In this document: in pieces, positions 1 to 10,602 of the stretch
Position numbering within the stretch: the first letter of the stretch is position 1
Layout of the letters: the number at the start of each line of letters is the position of its first letter
Source of the DNA: Terfezia claveryi
Taxonomy: Eukaryota > Ascomycota > Pezizomycetes > Pezizales > Pezizaceae
Direction of reading: 5' to 3'
DNA: 64,000 bases
NCBI GenBank assembly: GCA_015179025.1
Contig: WHUX01000002.1
Location: 1-64,000 of the forward strand
Position numbers and translations under genes: made by a program
The notes under the pieces: model-generated
What the model saw: only the letters and a program-made list of their open reading frames with translations
Told to the model about the DNA's origin: nothing
Databases searched by the model: none

Positions 1-2972
1 AGACAGGTCGAAGGAGGAGTGGAAGTCCATGGTACCGGACGAATACCACGAATTCATCGACCTGTTCTCGGAGAAGGCGCAGAACAGCTCGCACCCCACT
101 GGCCATATAACCATACTATTCCGCTGATAAAGGGTAAGACCCCCCCTATGGGCCCCTCTACGGAATGTCCCGGTTGGAGCTGGAAGCATTGAAGAAATAC
201 TTGGAGGAAAACCTCAACAAGAGCTTCATTTGCCACAGCTCCTCACTAGCAGGTGCTCCAGTGCTTTTCGTGAAGAAGTTGGATGGCTCTCTTCGGTTGT
301 GTATTGATTATCGTGGCCTGAATGAAATAACGGTCAAAAACAGATACCCCCTACCTCTGATCCAGGAGACATTAGCTAGGCTTTCCAAGGCGAAATGGTT
401 TACCAAATTGGACTTGCGAGGGGCGTACAACCTAGTACAGATCACCGAAGGGGAGGAGTGGAAAATGGCCTTCCGGACACGTTACGGCCACTTTGAGTAT
501 AACGTTATGCCCTTTGGCCTAACCAACGCCCCTGCCTCCTTCCAGCACTTCATCAATGATACCTTACGGGACTTTCTGGATGTGTTCTGCACGGCTTACC
601 TCGATGATATCTTGATTTATTCAGACACCCTGGCAGAGAACAAGATTCATGTCCGGCAGGTATTGGAGAAGCTGGAGCAAGCTGGGTTGTACCTCAAGCC
701 CGAGAAATGCGAGTTTCATGTGCAGGAGGTTAAGTATCTAGGGTTGATCATCACTACAGAAGGTATTAGAATGGACCCTACCAAGGTCACCGCCGTTCAG
801 GAATGGGAAATCCCAGCAAATCTCAAGAATGTCCAGGCCTTCCTGGGATTCGCTAACTTTTACCGACGGTTCATTCTAGGATATTCCAAGATCGTGGCCC
901 CCCTTACAGCCCTGACCAAAAAGGACCGGCGATTCCACTGGAGTCCAGAAGCCCAATCCGCCTTCCAGAACCTCAAGGAAGCCTTCTGCTCAGCACCCAT
1001 ACTAGCTCACTTTGATTCCGATAGCGAGTGTATTATGGAAATGGATGCCTCCGACTATGTCTCCACCGGAATCCTGTCCCAGTATGTCAATGGAGTCCTC
1101 TACCCAGTGGCCTATTTCTCTAAAAAGCACTCCCCGGCAGAGTGTAATTACGAGATCTATGATAAGGAATTAATGGCTATTGTCCGAGCTTTTGAGGAAT
1201 GGAGGCCTCACCTGGAGTCAGCCAAGGGGATTATCGAGGTGTTGTCCGATTATAAGAACCTTGAGTATTTCACTACCACTAAGCTGCTTAACCGAAGGCA
1301 AGCTAGGTGGTCGGAGTTCTTATCTCGATTCAACTTCAAGATCAGATACTGGCCGAGAAAGGCTGGGGGCAAGCCCGATGCATTAACCTGGAGATCAGGA
1401 GATCTCCCTAAGGGGGGAGATGAAAGGCTAAAATACCAAAATCAGGTGGTATTGAAGCTCGAAAACCTTGATCTGGTGGCCAATGTCCTTGCTGAGGCTG
1501 ATGGGGAAGCTGACCTCCGACAACTGGTGAGACAGGCTTACGAAGGAGACCCCCTGGCTCGGGAAATCATCGCTGCAGTAGATTCTGACCAACGCCGCCA
1601 CCCCAAAATCTCTCTGGCCGAATGCGCCATCCAGGAAGGCCTCCTTTACCACCTCGAACGGCTCTATGTACCAGTAGGAGAGCTGCACCTGTGATTGATC
1701 AAGGATCACCACGACAGCCTGGTTGCAGGTCACCCTGGAGTGGCCAAAACGTTAGATCTTCTGGCCAGGGAATACACATGGATTGACCAATGGAAGGACG
1801 TGGAGCGGTACATACGGAACTGCCACGTTTGCAAGCGTGCTAAGCCCATCCGCCACGCCCCATATAGCACCCTAAAGCCCCTGGATATCCCGGATCGGCC
1901 GTGGCTGCACCTGACTATGGATTTCGTGACAGGATTGCCGGAAGACTCTGGGTTCAACGCCATCCTGATGGTGGTTGATCGGTTGACAAAAATGAGGTAT
2001 GTTATACCTTGTCGGGATACCTGTTCTACTCAGGAGTTGGCCAACCTCTACCTCAATAATGTGTTCCAGTATCACGGGCTCCCTGAATCTATTGTGTCTG
2101 GCCGTAGCCCTCAGTTCACCTCAGACTTTTGGAGAGCATTCTGCGAGATTCTGGGGATCAAAGTACGCTTGTCAATGGCATATCACCCCCAGACGGATGG
2201 CCAATCGGAGAGGATGAACGCCATCATGGAGCAATATCTGTGGGCTTTTGTCAACTACCAGCAGAACAACTGGGTTTCGTTGCTGGCCACCTGCGAATTT
2301 GCCGTGAACAACCAGTTCTTGGAATCCTCCAAAACCTCATCTTTTATAGCTAACTATGGTTGGCACCCCCGGTTCGTGGATGCCCTGGCGACCCTGCAAA
2401 AAGCTAAAAAAAATGCCCCGGCCAAGGAGTTCGTAGCTGGGATTGTTGAGCTCCACTCTATGCTGAAAGCTGAGCTAAGATATGCACAAGCCAGGCAAGC
2501 CGAGTATGCCAATGGATCACGGCTGCCAGCCCCCAGATACCAACCAGGAGACAAGGTGTGGCTCTCCAGCCGGCACTTCCAAACAGAATGCCCCTCCCGC
2601 AAGCTGGATCATAAGTTCCTGGGCCCCTTTGAGGTATTGGCAGCTGTGGGAACTCACACCTATCGATTGAGGTTTCCCAAAGACATCAAACGGCACCCAG
2701 TTGTCTATGTCTCCGAGATCGAGCCCTCTGCGGAGGACCCTCTTCCAGGACAAAAACACCCCCCACCTCCCCCCGTGGTTATCAAAGGTAAAGAAGAATG
2801 GGAGGTGGAAGAAGTATTGGACTCACGGAAGAGGTATGGGCATCTGCAGTACAAGGTCAAATGGCTGGGAGATGAGGAGACGACCTGGCAACCAGCGGAG
2901 GACCTGGAAAATGCACAAGACTTGGTCACCCTGTTCCACCAGTGTTACTCCCGGAAGCCTCGCCCTGCCTAA
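1..2972 (+). pseudogene. GypA pol polyprotein, C-terminal part (RT, RNase H, integrase, chromodomain), inactivated
   Basis: One frame runs from 165 to 2972 apart from a single TGA at 1692-1694, where the GypB relative has an Arg codon. Bases 1-165 match the same protein in shifted frames, with one-base losses. The RT active-site motif YLDD lies at about 595-609, followed by RNase H. The integrase has its His-His/Cys-Cys zinc region at 1709-1836 (HH...CHVC) and the first catalytic Asp in TMDFVTG (about 1913-1930). At the second Asp the usual SDRGPQF reads SGRSPQF (2096-2116), so that Asp is missing. A chromodomain (EWEVEEVLDSR..., about 2790-2945) ends the protein. The stop and the lost Asp make this copy dead. 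Confidence 0.9.
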
Positions 2973-3228
2973 TGATGTTCTTGTCATCCTGGAATTGGTT
3001 ATTAGGGTTGTCTTTGTCGTTGTTGTTATTGCCATTGTTGTCGGGATTATTATTGGTATATACTTCTGGCGTTGAGGTTGTGTTATGGGTTGTGTTATGG
3101 GTTATTGGTTTTAGTCGCTTGTTGTGTTTGTTTGTTTGTTTGTTTTCGCCTTGCCTTTCGCCTTGTCTTTAGTCTCGCCTTTCGCCTTGTCTTTCGTTGC
3201 TGGGGCTCCGAGCCTAAAGGGGGGATAG

Positions 3229-3702
3229 TGTCACAACCGTCCCTTCCTAGCCTGGTATGTTATTACTGTTATTTCCTATTGAATATTGTGGTTATCTCAG
3301 TTCCCAAGATAAGGGGTCTCGGGAACCTTATTCCTTCCAATGGCCTTGGCTAGGAAGGAAGCCTGCCTGTATATATAGCTTGCTCTCTCCGCCCTCTCGT
3401 TGGATCCCCATCCAACGTCTTGTATATCCAATACAGGGCCTTGCTTCTCTCCACGTTGGTGCATCTCCCTTGTGCACCTCCTCACCTTGTCTCTGCAGCC
3501 CAGCTGCCTCCTTTGACACATGCGGCAACTGCTTCCGCGTGTCTCGTGTCCCTTGCCCTCTGCCTCTCTTGCCTCTTGCCCTTGCCCCCCGTCTCAGCTT
3601 CCCCCTGGTCACACACGTAGCGTTCCTACGTGTGTGTTATCCGAGTCTTGCCCTTGCCCCAGCGTACCCCTTGGTCACCTTGCCCCCAGAGCCGTCGCTA
3701 CA
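3229..3702 (+). repeat. GypA 3' LTR (474 bp)
   Basis: It begins TGTCACAACCGTCC right after the polypurine tract and ends CGTCGCTACA, giving TG...CA termini. It carries a TATATATAG box near 3370 followed by a C/T-rich tract, as expected for a U3 promoter. It aligns along its length with the solo LTR at 36022-36519 and, apart from U3 changes, with the LTRs of GypB, GypC and GypD. A long open frame crossing this LTR into the Plavaka sequence is a chance fusion. Confidence 0.9.
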
Positions 3703-4669
3703 CACAGCATCGGAAAAGGTTAGGATGCATCAAGAGAATACCTTGCACCGTCGGGAATTAGTGAATGACATTTTACAAGAAGGGGCGCACTTTAATTTCC
3801 CAAAAGTCCATTTAATTTCCCATTATGTCGAACAGATTCCGAAGTTTGGGGCTCTAGCTTAATATTCTACAGATATCAGTGAAGCCATGTATAAAGGCCT
3901 TAAGGATGCTTACCATCGAAGTAATAGGGTTAATGCAACACTACAAATAGTTACTACCTATACGAGGGATCATACTTTTGCTATGAAGGACTTGACACTT
4001 AATCTATGGAACCAGGTTAGGCAAAACGGAGATGTGATGCCAGGTGTCAGACAGGTCTACTTGAAGTTGCGGGCGAAAATTGAGTTGGGATTAATACCCA
4101 GCCTTAAGGATCTGGAGCATGTAATCGGCTTACTAGATCTAGTGCTAACAACGCAAGCGTTTTTAAGGCAGGAAGTTAGAAGTATGGATTCCGACCCTAC
4201 CGGGCTGTTAGTTCAGGAAATTCGTTCATATGGGATGCCTCAAATTCCAGTACCAAAATTTAATAGAGAAGGGTTCATTTTGCACAATGCTAGATACACC
4301 GAGAAGTTTCACGAGAAGGAAAGACACAATTGGGTATGGGTAAGGAGACAGCATGCATTGGATGAGGCACCAGTAGGGACGCTGAATGGACGAATACTAG
4401 GACGAATCAATACATTGTTCAAAGTAATAACTATAGCAGAAATAGTGCACCGGTTGGCCCATGTGAATCTGCTTCAATGCATCAGGGGAAATGCTGTGCA
4501 GGGCACAGAAGGGATAGTTCGCATTGGATTGCCGATGAGTGGGGAAGGGGTTATAGTTAAGATATCACAAATAGAAGGGATTGCGCATTTGATACCATTA
4601 GAGCTGGAGGAAAGTTGGTTGGTAAATAATAGAATAGACTTAGAGACGTGGAATACGATTTATTATTAG
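3703..4669 (+). pseudogene. Plv-a Plavaka transposase, C-terminal third, broken
   Basis: The reading frame is collinear with residues about 640-962 of the intact Plv-2 transposase (26725-29665). It starts in the region EKVRMHQENTLHRRELV. A TAA at 3860-3862 stands where Plv-2 has CAA, a CpA-to-TpA change; the same frame then continues to the stop at 4667-4669. Upstream exons are absent, removed by the GypA insertion. It cannot make a working transposase. Confidence 0.85.
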
Positions 4670-4992
4670 AGAAGTGGAATATGATTTATGATTAGGAAAT
4701 AATAAACTTGTAACTACAGTTGGGGGAAGAGCTATAAAGAACGTGAAGTGTCGGATATAAAACAGGTGCCAGGCGAATGTTAGGAGGCTATGTGTGGAGG
4801 TGTATGGAGGTAAGTAGAAAATTGTAATGTATGGGATGGTATAAAAATAGTTGACGTGTCCTGACACAGATTTGTATCTGCAGTTGTGTCAGGACGCGCA
4901 TCGGATGCAAAGAAGGTAAAAAGGTTGTTGTGACGCATAGGACAGAGAAAACGTAGAAAGTGCGTCCTAACACAGAATTTTTTCTGCTGATG
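4670..4992 (+). repeat. Plv-a 3' terminal region with subterminal motif and hairpin
   Basis: This non-coding tail carries the subterminal motif AACGTGAAGTGTCGGAT (about 4738-4755), shared with both ends of Plv-2. It also holds a strong inverted repeat: CGTGTCCTGACACA at 4855-4868 against TGTGTCAGGACGCG at 4885-4898. A further GTGCGTCCTAACACAG copy lies just before the terminus. These repeated short motifs are what transposase-binding regions of such elements look like, but the role is inferred. Confidence 0.6.
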
Positions 4993-5555
4993 AGAACAGC
5001 AGACTGCAATGAAAGCTCAACTGTTAGAAGACACTGGAGGACTGGAGTGGGGATTATTCCGAAATTGTGTAGGCTTGCTTGATGGGACTCTGGTACTGAT
5101 CAAATGCCGTCCATATCAATAAGAGAGAGCTGCAGAATTCTGGAATTTCCGCAAGGCTAAGTATGGACTCCAGGTCATAATTATTGCAGACAACCATCGA
5201 TGTATCCTTATATGTAATACCCAATTCCCAGGTGTAGTCCATGATGCAAGAGCCTTTAGGGTTCTAGAACTAAGTTATAACTCCTGAGCATTCTTCTCTT
5301 GTAATGAGTACCTCTTAGCAGACTCAGCATATAAGGTTACCTCTAGATTAATAGCCCCTTATAAGAAGCCACGGAATAGGATCTTGAGCCGAGAGAAAAG
5401 AGAGTTCAATAAGTATCTGTCTAGGTATATTCGTCTGTTCTGTTCATAATCTAGTTGATATAAGCTGAGACTTAGTAGTTCTAGGTTACGTATTCAAGTA
5501 GAACATACTATTGGGATACTGAAGGCATGCTTTGCCTCCCTTCGCTGCTTGCCAA
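4993..5555 (+). pseudogene. Harb: PIF/Harbinger transposase, central catalytic part (decayed)
   Basis: With several stops and shifts, the plus strand reads a DDE_4 / Harbinger-type transposase. Visible are EQQTAMKAQLLEDTG, CVGLLDGTL (first Asp), KCRPYQ, WNFRKAKYGLQ, FPGVVHDARAF, EYLLADSAY (second Asp) and QVEHTIGILKA (Glu), the usual family spacing. The N-terminal half is not upstream here. It is found on the minus strand at 48365-49113, ending exactly where this piece begins. The right side is interrupted by Gyp2 within the codons for CLPM. Confidence 0.75.
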
Positions 5556-6166
5556 TGTTACGGCTCAGGTAAGAGGCCTACCCACAACTGGGAATATCCC
5601 AATACCTAATTATGGCTGCTAACTGTTATGGCCTGATCAACCATACAGCTGCAGGTAATGTGTCCGGAATGGACAGGTATTGGAGTAAGGAAGTGTGTGA
5701 CCTCTGGATGCGTCCTCATACATGTATTCTCTTCTATAGATATCCATTAAGTTCTTATGTTCGTTATTCATGTATTGTTATTCGTTGTACTCAAGTTCAG
5801 CTCATGTATGTCAGCCTGACTACGATGCGTTGTAGTTCGGGCTGCTTAATCAATGTATGTCAGACTGCAGGGTTCCTAAATAGGAAGCGTCTTCCTATTC
5901 TAGGCAACTACCTGACGTCAGTACTACTAAGCCGTTATAGGAAGTGTCGTTAGATCTGATAACAACTTATCAGATCAACGCTTCTATATAAGCTACCGCT
6001 TTTACATAGTTAATACAATAAGACCCAAGCGGTGTTCTAAGTCTCATATAGCTTTACTCTTATCGAGTCCACATTACACCCGAGTTATAGCTGCGTTTAT
6101 ACTTTGCTCCGCTATTATCTATCCTCTCCTCCAAAGTATTCTCGTAGTTACAGCTCGCCTGTAACA
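5556..6166 (+). repeat. Gyp2 5' LTR (611 bp)
   Basis: It starts TGTTACGGCTCAGG and ends CTCGCCTGTAACA. A TATATAAGC box lies near 5984. A 113-codon open frame inside (5612-5953) occurs identically in the 3' LTR; it has no known domain and is treated as non-coding. The first bases after the LTR are TTACACCGC; I could not match them to a tRNA primer site. Confidence 0.93.
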
Positions 6167-6223
6167 TTACACCGCTTCTCTATACACCTCTATAGACACC
6201 AACCCCTACCATCCCCTACAACC

Positions 6224-7882
6224 ATGTCGATGTTGAGAGGATTACTTGGTGAAGCCTCTGATGAACCTATGGCTGACACTGACAATGATAGTGTTGTCCA
6301 GGCACAGCAACGAGCTGAACAATTCATCGAGCAATACTATGCTCCCTCTTCTCAGATTCCACAATTTCAGGAACGCTGGGGCACCCCCCGCCAACAAATA
6401 GGACTCGGATCAATATCCTCCTCCTCTCCTGAACCTATTATACGATCAGTTGCCCCATCAGTAGCTCCATCTATTAATCCAGGACCCTCCACTAAGGGCA
6501 AGCGACCAGCAGCTCGCCACCAGACTCCCGTTGATCCTGGATATGCCGCCATGAAGGCACAAGTTCAGCGTTTAGAGGCAGAAAAGCAAGCTGCACTCGC
6601 ACAGGTACAACAGTTACAACAGACACAGACAGCACATACCGAGTTCATTCAGCGAAGTGCAGCAGATATCCAGAACACAGCTAATGCTGCTGCCAACAAA
6701 CATGCACAATTATCGAATGATACACAAAGTGCCCTGTCACAGATCCAGAACCTTATTATTTCTGGACAAGAGAACCAAACAAAGGAGTTTCAGACAATTC
6801 ACCACAACCTTCGATATCTTAAAGGACAAGCTGACTTCTACCATGACCAATATCAGCAAAGGTTTGCTAGTATTGAAGGACAATTTGCTGGGATGAAAGG
6901 ACAATTTACTAGCTTTCAAGATCGACTTGAAAGGGTAGAACGACGAGTACAGGCTCCTCAGCCAATGCATCCTCCAGCAAATACAGCACAAAGACTCGAG
7001 CAAGCAGCAGGAGGTATACCACCACCTCCTCCACCACCAGTCGAACAAAGACGACCCAGAGACCCCACTCCTCCACTACCACCTCCAGTAGGACTTGGGA
7101 TCTTCGAAGATAAGCAGATAGCAGGCAAAGCTCCACCCCCGAATAAATTCAAAGGGGACCGAACACACCTTGAAGGCTGGATCCTTCAAATGGATGATTA
7201 CTTTCTCATCACTCTCACCCGAAATGAAGACCAGAAGCTAGCATATGTTGGATTATCAATGGATGGAAAAGCATTGGATTGGTGGAAGGCTAACCGAGTT
7301 AAGTATCATACCTGGAAGGAGGTTAAGGAAGCCATGGAACTGTATTATGGGGACCACTACCAGGCAGATCGAGCATATCATGACCTAGCGGCATTAAAAA
7401 AGACTAGTTCTATCTTAGATTATTTAATGGAGGTAGATAGGCTTAACAACTATGCCAAACTATCCGAGATGCAGGTCATCAATATTATAATCTCCAACCT
7501 TCCCCATGATCTCCGCAAATCAATGGCCCACTACGAGAACCTCCGCACCTTCCCTCACCAATGGAGACAGAAGCTTATCGAAATGGATATCATTTCTACC
7601 GAATTCCAAAGCCGCAACCGCAATCCTCCTCCAACTCAACCAACATCAAAGAAGCGTACATTCGAGGAACGGATACAACCTCGGAGTGGAGTACCCTCTA
7701 CTACCAGGACAAATACAAGGGATATACAAATCCCTAAAGCAATCCAAGATGCAAGAATGCGGAAGGAAGATGCTTGTCTTGTGGATATACTGGCCATCGA
7801 GCGGCTGAGTGTAGGCGTGGAAAAGTCGCTACTGAACCTACCACTAAGCCGAGAGATACCACCAATACTAGTCAGGCACTAG
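6224..7882 (+). CDS. Gyp2 gag-like capsid protein
   Basis: The likely start is the ATG at 6224 (context ACAACCATGTC), just inside the interior; upstream codons of the open frame belong to the LTR. The N-terminal half is Gln-rich and coiled-coil-like. The retrotransposon gag domain runs over about 7140-7600 (FKGDRTHLEGW ... ALDWWKANRV). The CCHC zinc knuckle CLSCGYTGHRAAEC (about 7770-7811) is encoded one frame away (open 7737-7971). A -1 shift between about 7737 and 7765 is therefore needed to join it to this frame. Product: the structural core of the virus-like particle, with nucleic-acid binding by the knuckle. Confidence 0.8.
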   Translation: MSMLRGLLGEASDEPMADTDNDSVVQAQQRAEQFIEQYYAPSSQIPQFQERWGTPRQQIGLGSISSSSPEPIIRSVAPSVAPSINPGPSTKGKRPAARHQTPVDPGYAAMKAQVQRLEAEKQAALAQVQQLQQTQTAHTEFIQRSAADIQNTANAAANKHAQLSNDTQSALSQIQNLIISGQENQTKEFQTIHHNLRYLKGQADFYHDQYQQRFASIEGQFAGMKGQFTSFQDRLERVERRVQAPQPMHPPANTAQRLEQAAGGIPPPPPPPVEQRRPRDPTPPLPPPVGLGIFEDKQIAGKAPPPNKFKGDRTHLEGWILQMDDYFLITLTRNEDQKLAYVGLSMDGKALDWWKANRVKYHTWKEVKEAMELYYGDHYQADRAYHDLAALKKTSSILDYLMEVDRLNNYAKLSEMQVINIIISNLPHDLRKSMAHYENLRTFPHQWRQKLIEMDIISTEFQSRNRNPPPTQPTSKKRTFEERIQPRSGVPSTTRTNTRDIQIPKAIQDARMRKEDACLVDILAIERLSVGVEKSLLNLPLSREIPPILVRH

Positions 7883-8018
7883 TACCTACCAACAAAAAGG
7901 CTCGAACCGATAAAGGACAGCTTCGGATTACAGAACTTGGCTCTGAGGAAGAAGAATCGGGAAACGAGTAAGGAGTACCTCACCTACCGTCGGACGTACT
8001 CCCAGACATTCTCCTCTC

Positions 8019-9659
8019 TTGACGGTCCGGATTCTCATCGCTGGGGAAGAAGTTGAAGCAGTGGTAGACTGTGGAGCTAGTGCTCCAGTCGTTGGGAAAA
8101 GGTTGGCAGTTAAGTTGGGAATTTGGAAAAGAGCAAAGGAAGTTAGGGTTAGGCAAGGAGATGGATCTCGAATTTCTGGAGGAAAATATGTGGTTAATAC
8201 TAGGTTTGATATGTTGGATTCCTCTTCTCGTTTTTTGGGTAAGTTCAAGATGGATGCCGAAGTTTTGGATATTGGGAAGAAGGATGTTATTTTGGGTTTG
8301 TCTTGGTTAGAAGAGAATGGATTTTCGGTGGATACTCAGGACAGGTGCCTGAGACAGGTCTCTACAGGTTTGATTATTCCGTGTTCTGTTAGATGGATTC
8401 CTACTGTTTCTGTTCTTGAAGTTGAAGAGCCATTGGAAGATGGCGAGATCGTGCTTATTATTGACGCAAGCGAACGATACTCTCGTTACGCACATTGCTT
8501 TACCGCAGAACAGGCAGCTAGACTCCCTGAACACAAGCCATGGGACCATGAAATCCCCCTCCAAGACCCAACCGCAAAGATACCATTCGGAGCTATCTAC
8601 AAGACCACATGGGAGGAAGACGAAGCCCTTCAGAAGTACCTTGATGAGAACCTTCCCACTACCAAAGTCCGACGCTCACGCTCCTCCGCTGGTGCTCCTA
8701 TCCTATTTGTTCGAAAGAAAGACGGATCTTTGAGGCTATGTGTCGATTACCGAGCCCTTAACCGTCTCACAGTACCAAACAAATACCCACTCCCTCTCAT
8801 CTCCGAGTTGCTCGATAGAACTCGTGGAGGTAAATGGTTCACACGATTGGACCTCAAAAACGGGTATAACCTCATCAGGATTGCACCAGGAGATGAATGG
8901 AAGACAGCATTCAGGACGAAGAAAGGACTATTCGAGTACACCGTGATGCCATTTGGGTTGACCAATGCCCCCGCTACATTTCAAGAGATGATGGATACGA
9001 TCTTCAAGGATATGGAAGGATGTATCTGGTACTTGGATGACATACTCATCTACGGAGGTGAGACAGAGGAAGAACATCAACAAATAGTCGAAAAAGTTCT
9101 TCAGCAATGCATCCAACATGGGTTAGCTGTTAACCTCATGAAGTCCGAGTTCCATGTCCAGGAGACCTTATTCCTCGGTCATATTATCAATGGTCAACAC
9201 GTCCAAATGGACCCCTCCAAGCTCGAAACCATGTCCAAGTGGCCTATTCCTACTAAGAAGAAAGAGGTCCAAGCATTCCTAGGCTTCGCTAACTATTACC
9301 GTCGATTCATCGTCAACTATAGTGCAAAGGCACGCCCCTTAATCGACTTAACGAAGGATGTTCCTTTCACCTGGGGACACGAACAACAGCAAGCCTTTGA
9401 TGACCTCCGAGAACGATTCCTCACTGCCCCCATCCTCACACAGTTTGACAGACAACTCGAGACAATCATAGAGACTGATGCTAGCAACCAAGCTATCGCT
9501 GGTATCCTCTCTCAGTATCATATTGTCAATGGAGGAAAGCAGCTTCATCCCGTTGAATACCATGCAAAAACCCTCTCCGTAGCTCAACGCAATTGGCCTA
9601 TCCACGACAAAGAGTTGTTTGCAATGTGGATTGCTTCCGGAAATGGCGAGATTGGTTAG
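8019..9659 (+). CDS. Gyp2 pol: aspartic protease, reverse transcriptase and start of RNase H
   Basis: The frame opens upstream (about 7962) and overlaps the gag knuckle frame by a -1 shift. The retropepsin motif VDCGAS is at about 8068-8085 and its distal VILGLSWL at about 8287-8310. RT shows [35 protein letters not shown] and the catalytic YLDDILIY (about 9031-9054). RNase H begins with ETDASNQAIAGILSQ. The frame ends at 9659 because of a one-base loss near 9614; one frame over, RNase H continues as VDCFRKWRDWL. Cleaves gag-pol and makes the cDNA copy. Confidence 0.85.
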   Translation: MTVRILIAGEEVEAVVDCGASAPVVGKRLAVKLGIWKRAKEVRVRQGDGSRISGGKYVVNTRFDMLDSSSRFLGKFKMDAEVLDIGKKDVILGLSWLEENGFSVDTQDRCLRQVSTGLIIPCSVRWIPTVSVLEVEEPLEDGEIVLIIDASERYSRYAHCFTAEQAARLPEHKPWDHEIPLQDPTAKIPFGAIYKTTWEEDEALQKYLDENLPTTKVRRSRSSAGAPILFVRKKDGSLRLCVDYRALNRLTVPNKYPLPLISELLDRTRGGKWFTRLDLKNGYNLIRIAPGDEWKTAFRTKKGLFEYTVMPFGLTNAPATFQEMMDTIFKDMEGCIWYLDDILIYGGETEEEHQQIVEKVLQQCIQHGLAVNLMKSEFHVQETLFLGHIINGQHVQMDPSKLETMSKWPIPTKKKEVQAFLGFANYYRRFIVNYSAKARPLIDLTKDVPFTWGHEQQQAFDDLRERFLTAPILTQFDRQLETIIETDASNQAIAGILSQYHIVNGGKQLHPVEYHAKTLSVAQRNWPIHDKELFAMWIASGNGEIG

Positions 9660-10072
9660 TTGGCGTTCTAGTGAACGTCTATACAGACCACCAAGGGTTA
9701 CAATATTTCAACACCAAACAGAAGCTCAACTCCCGTCAAGCTACCTGGTACCTCCGCATGTCCGAGTTCATCTACAATATTCACTACAGACCCGGTTCGA
9801 AGATGGGCAAGCCTGATGGCCTGTCTAGACGTTCAGGGGAAGAGAAATCAGGCATGGATGCTAGATTTTTTGAAGATGGACAGCTAATGGTACTTGGGGA
9901 AGAGGATGAAGAGGAAGCCGAAGATGTTGAAGTGGAAGGAGTAGATGTAGCCGGATGGCAGAAGAAGGATGGACTATGGGTGGTACCCTCTGAGTTCAAG
10001 TTGGAAGTGCTAAGACAGCACCATGATAGTCAAGTGGCAGGACATTGGGGAAACATCGTACTCAAGAGCTAG
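9593..10072 (+). CDS. Gyp2 pol continued: end of RNase H and integrase zinc-binding start
   Basis: This frame carries VYTDHQGLQYF, then the RNase H end (RQATWYLRMSEF...YRPGSKMGKPDGLSRR), an acidic linker, and the first part of the integrase HHCC zinc region (RQHHDSQVAGHWG). It is cut short near 10050, where TGGGGAAAC would need one more G to continue as GHWGKHRT in the next frame. It is a piece of pol, not a separate gene. Confidence 0.75.
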   Translation: MAYPRQRVVCNVDCFRKWRDWLVGVLVNVYTDHQGLQYFNTKQKLNSRQATWYLRMSEFIYNIHYRPGSKMGKPDGLSRRSGEEKSGMDARFFEDGQLMVLGEEDEEEAEDVEVEGVDVAGWQKKDGLWVVPSEFKLEVLRQHHDSQVAGHWGNIVLKS

Positions 10073-10602
10073 TGTCAAGGAACTTTACGTGGGATAAGTG
10101 GCAAGAAGATATAGCAAACTATGTGGCAGGATGTACTAAGTGTCAGAAAGCAAAGGCAGATAGGCATAGCAGACAAACGAAGTTGGTACCGATGCCAACT
10201 GGAGAACGACCATTTGAGGAAATAGCTATGGACTTCGTTGGTGAGTTACCAGAGTCAGAAGGTTTCAATGCAATACTCGTTATCACAGACCGGTTTACGA
10301 AAGTACAACACTATATTCCGGCAAAGACTATATGGACAGCATCCGATGTTGCTGATACCTATATTAACGAGATATGGAGACTTTATGGCCTTCCCAGACA
10401 TATCACCTCCGACCGTGGTCCACAATTCGCCTCTAGATTCCTCAAGGAGCTCAACCAAAAGCTCAACATAACCCTCCGCCTTCCACCGCCTATCACCCTC
10501 AGACCGATGGACTTGCTGAACGAGCAGTCCAAACACTTAAGCAGTACCTCCGCATCTACTGCCACGATAGGCAAGCTCGTTGGAAACGATGGCTACCCTT
10601 AG
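10045..10602 (+). CDS. Gyp2 pol continued: integrase catalytic core
   Basis: The Cys pair of the zinc region (CTKCQKAKADRH) is followed by the rve core with AMDFVGELP (first Asp) and HITSDRGPQFAS (second Asp). Near 10485 another one-base loss shifts the frame; the conserved [14 protein letters not shown] continues in the next frame. Integrates the cDNA into the chromosome. Confidence 0.75.
   Translation: MGKHRTQELVSRNFTWDKWQEDIANYVAGCTKCQKAKADRHSRQTKLVPMPTGERPFEEIAMDFVGELPESEGFNAILVITDRFTKVQHYIPAKTIWTASDVADTYINEIWRLYGLPRHITSDRGPQFASRFLKELNQKLNITLRLPPPITLRPMDLLNEQSKHLSSTSASTATIGKLVGNDGYP

Larger units (their letters stand above)
1..3702 (+). mobile_element. GypA: 3' part of a Ty3/Gypsy chromovirus-type LTR retrotransposon
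   Basis: The window opens inside the pol gene of a Gypsy element that continues leftwards out of view. Visible order is reverse transcriptase, RNase H, integrase, chromodomain, 3' untranslated region, polypurine tract (AAAGGGGGGATAG, 3216-3228) and 3' LTR (3229-3702). RT before integrase plus a C-terminal chromodomain places it in Ty3/Gypsy. Directly after the LTR, sequence resumes in the middle of a Plavaka transposase reading CACAGCATCGG. The same site uninterrupted is seen at about 30.22 kb (reverse strand), so GypA sits inside Plavaka copy Plv-a. The five bases after the LTR (CACAG) are the expected target duplication; the partner copy is off-window. Same family as GypB, GypC and GypD. 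Confidence 0.92.
3703..4992 (+). mobile_element. Plv-a: right-hand terminal fragment of a Plavaka DNA transposon
   Basis: This is the 3' end of a Plavaka element in forward orientation: C-terminal transposase, a 3' non-coding region and the terminus TTCTGCTGATG at 4982-4992. The same terminus, reversed as CATCAGCAG, starts Plv-1 at 19034 and, with changes, ends Plv-2 at 30076. The left part was split off by GypA and lies outside the window. The sequence immediately to the right is a Harbinger transposase starting AGAACAGCAG. Confidence 0.85.

Noticed and set aside
3257..3862. 201-codon frame
   Set aside because: A chance fusion of the GypA LTR with the Plavaka transposase fragment across the insertion boundary at 3702/3703.
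5612..5953. 113-codon open frame repeated identically at 11611-11952
   Set aside because: It lies wholly inside the two LTRs of Gyp2; identity reflects recent LTR copying, and no domain or codon pattern supports a protein.
7737..7971. Programmed -1 frameshift between gag and its zinc knuckle
   Set aside because: The shift lies inside gag, no slippery heptamer is evident, and similar -1 shifts recur through pol; single-base loss is more likely.
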